From: Dromiciops gliroides
Taxonomy: Eukaryota; Chordata; Mammalia; Microbiotheria; Microbiotheriidae
Direction of reading: 5' to 3'
Length of the DNA: 64,000 bases
NCBI RefSeq assembly: GCF_019393635.1
Contig: NC_057866.1
Span: 171,648,403 to 171,712,402 of the forward strand
In this document: one piece after another, positions 59,716 to 64,000 of the stretch
How positions within the stretch are numbered: the stretch's first letter is position 1
Layout of the letters: each line of letters begins with the position of its first letter
Made by a program: the position numbers and the translations under genes
The notes under the pieces: generated by a model
Told to the model about the DNA's origin: nothing
Databases searched by the model: none
What the model saw: only the letters and a program-made list of their open reading frames with translations

Positions 59716-60189
59716 CTGTTCTTAGGGAAGCACTTTAGTAAATACCTCTTCCTAAATGTTGATTCTTGATTTCATATGCATGGAATCCTCTAGAATTTTA
59801 TTTCTATTCCTATTGAATAGGAAGGTCTTGGGACTGAAAAGGGATAGGGACACTTGTAATAAATACACTTAATGCTGAGAAAATTATGCATTTCAAAAAT
59901 ATATCATATATTTCAAATATTTTACTCATCAACATAGATAGAACACAGATATGGATTTCATGGATTGACACAAACTACTCTTGTATCAAGTCTTGTCCCT
60001 GTGTCTGTGCTCTGATTAGGATTGAGTAACTCCTCCAAAGCAGAAGCCTTACATTCCATTTAATCAAGAGTTTTTAAGCTGGGGTCTATTCAATTTTTCT
60101 ATAGCATTTTGATAATTGAATTTTAATTTAATTGGTTTCTTTAATGGTACTGTGTATATTATTTTATTCCATTTAAAATGTTATTCTAA
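59716..60189. other. Unassigned AT-rich DNA
   Basis: I recognise no gene or repeat here. Confidence 0.4.
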
Positions 60190-60425
60190 GGATTCCATTT
60201 TGTTGTTATTGTGTCATTTCAGTCATTCCTTATTCTCCATGGCTCTCTTTTCAGTTTTCTTGCAAAAGATACTGGAATAGTTTGCCGTTTCCCTCTCTAG
60301 CTCATTTTACAGACGAGGAAACTGAGGTAAACGGGGTCAAGTGACTTGCCCAGGGTCACACAGCTAATTTACATCTGAGGTCAAATTTGAACTCAGGTCT
60401 TCCTGATTACATAGTCTTTACTGAA
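60190..60425 (-). repeat. MIR/THER-type SINE, antisense
   Basis: GTTTTCTTGCAAAAGATACTGG, CAGACGAGGAAACTGAGG and TGACTTGCCCAGGGTCACAC are the classic core and 3' half of therian MIR-class SINEs. Confidence 0.85.
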
Positions 60426-61225
60426 CTGCCAAATGGGATAGATGACATCAATATCATTCATGAAGATAAAGTCTCCAGAGTTTTCAAATGGGATGAGGCA
60501 TCTAAGCCTGTCCTCACTCAACACTCAACCTTTTAAGAGGTGACATTCAGGAATTGTTACATAATAGAAACCCATAAAGTATGGACCCAGGTACCAAGAT
60601 AACTTAGGCACCATTTACCATTTATTCTTCCCTGGAGGAAATGAATTGATGATTTCAAAGATAAGGCAAAGGACCAATGGTACTGGTTGCCCCACTGTGT
60701 GCTTGAATTCTTAGGCCCACATTGTAGGCAGGCCTGTGTTTCTCACTGAGTATAATCTGGATTCAGTCAACACTGAACTGTTTTCTGTGGCTGTGTTCCC
60801 CATGGCTGTCCTGAAAAAAATAAATAAATAAAAGGTACAATGCTCAAGTCTTCTCTTTTTAAATAAACCAATTCTTACTTTATTTCATCATGTGTCTAAA
60901 TAAGAGCATTCCTCCATGGAAACCTCATGTCTCTAATTAACTTTACCCATATCCTAGCCATGATCATCATATAGTTCCTGACCTGACTGAGATAAATGCC
61001 AAAAGGAATAATTTTTCATTTCCAACTTTTTATGACTTCATAAGTGTGATTATATGTCTCTGTGAAACTTCAAAAATTCATTATTGAAGAATTATTATAA
61101 AATTAACAATCATTTAACATTAGATTTATATTGGGTTTTATACTGACAAAGCCCTTTTTATATATTTCTCCTTGGAGTCTAATAATCACCCTCAACAGGG
61201 CTATGTGAAAGTATAACTACATTCA

Positions 61226-61372
61226 TTGGGGGGGGGGCGGGGAATTAGGGTTAATTGACTTGCCCAGGGTCACACAGCTAGTAAGTATCAAGTGTCTGAG
61301 ACTGGATTTGAACTCAGGTCCTCCTGAATCCAGGGTCATTACTTTATCCAATGTGCCACCTCACTGCCCCCT
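61226..61372 (-). repeat. Marsupial SINE in the TRIM-F flank, antisense
   Basis: TTGACTTGCCCAGGGTCACAC through TGCCACCTCACTGCCCC, with a G-rich end. Imperfect duplicate words near ACATTCATT and ATATTCATT flank it. Confidence 0.88.
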
Positions 61373-61531
61373 ATATTCATTTCTGCAGCAAAAAACCTCA
61401 CCAAATTTCAAACAAGTCCTGTTGAGTTCTCATTCAGTGCTTATTCTGTGGGACAGTTTTTATTTTTTTTTTTAAAGACTCCTTTGCTAACTCGTTATTG
61501 GCTCTGAAAAATGGATTTCTGATATCCCTAC

Positions 61532-61896
61532 TGTAATGATTGGAATGACGCCACCTGCTGGAGACTTACTGTAGGAAAGATACCATGAGGAGAAGGCCTC
61601 TGAGGGCAAGTCCATGCAGCTTTTCTTTGGCACCAGGAAGTGATGTTTGCTTGTGGGATGAAGAGGGGGTGAGGCTGGCTCTCTCACTCTCTTTCCTCAG
61701 GACTCGGGTGGAGAATGGAGCGAGAAATGGACTCTCCCTTTGATAGATGAATCTAGGCCTTTCTCTTTCTCTTCACCAAATTCTTATTCTCCTTAATAAA
61801 TACTTAAAAGTCTAAACTCTTGCTAAAGCTTATAAGTTATTGGTGACCACTCATTAGACATTTTAGACAAACCAGCTAGAATTTTAGCCCCTTACA
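61532..61896 (+). mobile_element. Solo LTR (endogenous retrovirus fossil)
   Basis: It starts TGTAATGATTGGAATGACG and ends GCCCCTTACA, with a poly(A) signal region CTTAATAAATACTTAAAAG. The length is 365 bp with TG...CA ends. I recall this LTR as common in marsupial genomes. No internal region is present. Confidence 0.8.
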
Positions 61897-62529
61897 GTAC
61901 TAATTACCCAGTAGAAATGTTTGAAATGAAATACAGTAACCAGATCAGGCCAGACCAATATTAAACTTGAGGCTGTGTCCCTTAGGCAGGATCTGGAATA
62001 AACCTGTTAATAACATTTTTCAGGCATGAATATTTCATAACCTCAGGGCAATTGAAATCTTATTCTCCTTATCTTCCTCTGATGGAGGACAAGGACTAAA
62101 AATGGGTTGTAGAGACTCAGAGAAGGAAGTTTGGGAACCAATACATAAAGCATTTCTGCAAAGCACCATGAAATTTCGTGGCCCCTTCATCACAGTTTAG
62201 CCAGACACCTTCCTTTGGATAGAGAAATATATTTGTTGTTCTAGGCAGGCAGAAGTGTTCGTGAAAGTGTGCATATCTCCATTTTGAGAATATGAAAGGA
62301 GAAGAACACTTATTTCTACTCAGTGACTCCTTGCATAGATTAGCTGTCCAGTGATCAACTTCAACATCCACCTCCTAATTGTGGAGCAAAGATAAGAAAA
62401 CTTAAGTCCCTAAATTAATCCACTTTTTAAATCAGTCAGGGGTGAAAGGAATAGTCTGCAAATGGTGCCCACATATGACAGTGATCAGATATGATGAGAT
62501 GGGGACATCCATTGGAAAGAAAGAAGTTC

Positions 62530-63200
62530 AGTGGTCGAAGTTCCCAAAGACTGAATGAGTCCAGCAGGCACAACCTAATGCAGTTCATCTGGATTTGTGA
62601 GGTCTGGGCAGAAAAGATACCCCAGGACAAGTATCAGAGAGGGAAAGCCAACTGATAAGTACAAAGCTGCATGTGTTACTGGCTGTCTGAGGCAAGACTG
62701 CTTCCTAGTGCTGGGAAACTACAAGGTAACAAACATTGAATGACAATGTAGTTACAATTACTCATAATTCTGAGCCCAATCCTGTCACAGGAGTTTAAAA
62801 CTTTAAGTTATCCTGGTAACACAATATGAGCTTGTGTTTCACGTGCAAAAGTGTCCAATTAAAGACTGTTCAATATCACAGCAGGAATGGGCAAAGGAAG
62901 CATGTCAGTTATTCCCTAAGCCTATATATATACACATATATATATGTATATATATATGTTTATGTATGTATATGTGTGTATGTATGTATAAGTGTATGTG
63001 TGTGTGTGTATTTAGAACTTGAAGGCCTATAACCAGAAAATCTCTAATCTTTTAAAAGCCCAATTTAAAGGTAAATGTTGGAGCTTGAGATTAGGGAGAG
63101 TGAGGGTAGAGGGAAAAGGGCCCAGGGGTAGTGTAGCCATGGCCTGGGGCTATAAATATACAATATGAAGGGGAAAAGTGACCCTGTTTAAAGGGAGCTT
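62530..63200. other. Unassigned DNA with a (TA)n/(TG)n tract
   Basis: A TA/TATG/TG microsatellite occupies about 62,923-63,010. No TRIM exon or other gene was recognised. Confidence 0.45.
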
Positions 63201-63204
63201 GAGA

Positions 63205-63450
63205 CTGGCAAGAGGTTGCCCAGTGGATAGAGCACCAGGCCTGGAACCCAAAAAGGCTCTTTTTCCTGAGTTCAAATCTAGCCTCAGACACTGAGCTGAG
63301 TGGCCCTGGGGAATTAATTTAATGCAGTTTGCCTCAATTTCCTCAATTGTAAAATGAACTGGAGAAGGAAATGGCAAATCATTCCAGTATCTTTGCCAAG
63401 AAAACCACAAATGGAGTCATGAAGAGTTGGCCACAAATGAAAACAACACT
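63205..63450 (+). repeat. MIR/THER-type SINE
   Basis: A head like GGATAGAGCACCAGGCCTGG, then TCAATTTCCTCAATTGTAAAATG, CTGGAGAAGGAAATGGCAAA and CATTCCAGTATCTTTGCCAAG, the standard therian MIR-class order. Confidence 0.85.
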
Positions 63451-63639
63451 TAATCTACAGGAATACAGCTACAAAGAAGTCTAATGGTAGCCATGGGGAT
63501 TGGAGAGGTAGAAAAAAGGCTAAAAATACATACATACATACATGTATATACATATATATCTCATAATTTTGTTATTTATTTGACAGGAATAAGAAAAGTT
63601 GGGCACAGTAAATTTATAGTTTCATATACTATTGTTTTT

Positions 63640-63905
63640 GTTATGTTAGGGAAATGCTTGTTGATTACATAAATAAAAAAGAAAAGAAAAATCTCTACCA
63701 AGGTATTCTTCAATCTGATCCCTTCTAAACAGAAATAAATGCACTTGAAAGAGAGACTGGAAGGCTTGTCTTCTAGCTCAGTGAATTCCTCTGTATTCCA
63801 TGTTGTCCTCCACATCCACCTCTCAGTATTCTTCCAGAACTGAAGGCTTTTTGAAAGGGTTTTTGAAGTTCTGGAGTTGGTGTAGATAATATTGTACCAC
63901 ATGTG
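63640..63905 (-). repeat. Unclassified dispersed repeat, copy 2
   Basis: The minus strand shares AAAGCCTTCAG.TCTGG, GGTGGATGTGGA.G.CAA and TTGGTAGA.ATTTTTC with 24,000-24,240. Identity by eye is about 75-80 percent. The family is unknown. Confidence 0.6.
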
Positions 63906-64000
63906 TTCTTATGGTCTCTAGGTTGTGATTTTTTTTCTTTTTCTTGTGGAAATTTATTCTCCCTCTCTTTCCCAGAATGGAAAGTGTTATCAACTACTCA

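Larger units (their letters stand above)
60690..62525 (-). pseudogene. TRIM-F: remnant of a TRIM last exon with 3' flank
   Basis: Minus-strand PRYSPRY sequence lies at about 62,520-62,090 (CKESLSRN, CDEGATKFHGAL-Q-CFMYWFP). The downstream flank at 60,690-61,500 aligns with the TRIM-C flank at 37,480-38,190, for example GGCCCACA.T.TAGGCAG and CATGATC.TCATA. Stops and frameshifts break the exon. A SINE and a solo LTR have inserted in the flank. No other TRIM exon was found upstream to 64,000. Confidence 0.8.

Overview
The window is mammalian nuclear DNA, almost certainly from a marsupial. Many copies of one tRNA-derived SINE (head GGGGCAGCTAGGTGG, body GGGCAAGTCACTTAACCC) are scattered through it. 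This type is abundant in marsupials, alongside marsupial-style L1 copies, MIR/THER-type SINEs, endogenous retrovirus (ERV) remains and very AT-rich intergenic DNA. The species cannot be told from sequence alone.

The only host genes I recognise are a cluster of TRIM-family genes (RING, B-box2, coiled coil, PRYSPRY; the E3 ubiquitin ligase type). Three look intact. TRIM-A (+) has coding exons from 2,795 to 6,792, TRIM-B (-) from 28,268 to 24,402, and TRIM-D (+) from 46,989 to 51,205. All have six coding exons of 417 (411 in D), 96, 231, 23, 98 and 533 bp with canonical GT-AG ends, giving 465, 465 and 463 residues. TRIM-C (-, 42,804 to 38,540) is a close copy of D that carries an 8-bp deletion and a nonsense codon. 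TRIM-E (+, about 56.6 to 57.7 kb) and TRIM-F (-, about 62.5 to 60.7 kb) are remnants of the last exon and its 3' flank.

Layout: 0.9-7.4 kb TRIM-A with its promoter and a noncoding first exon; 8.4-16.2 kb an L1 tail, an LTR-like repeat and a full-length but dead L1 inserted into it; 16.2-24.2 kb SINEs, two small hAT-type elements with 8-bp target duplications, ERV remains and unassigned DNA; 24.4-28.7 kb TRIM-B; 28.7-33.5 kb an L1 tail and simple repeats, including a 300-bp GATA/GACA array; 33.6-58.9 kb a large imperfect palindrome; 58.9-64 kb SINEs, a solo LTR and TRIM-F.

The palindrome is the main structural feature. TRIM-C and TRIM-D sit head to head in inverted arms (core about 35,810-43,935 and 45,855-53,850) around a spacer of about 1.9 kb. 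The spacer holds a single TATA promoter and noncoding first exon, oriented toward TRIM-D only. TRIM-C therefore lacks a matching promoter. The three recognisable TRIM promoters share an AGGTGTGAA motif (a T-box half-site consensus) a short way upstream of the TATA box, and a similar first exon ending in a splice donor. Arm-to-arm identity is patchy: nearly complete around the RING exon and lower in the introns further out and beside the spacer. This suggests gene conversion.
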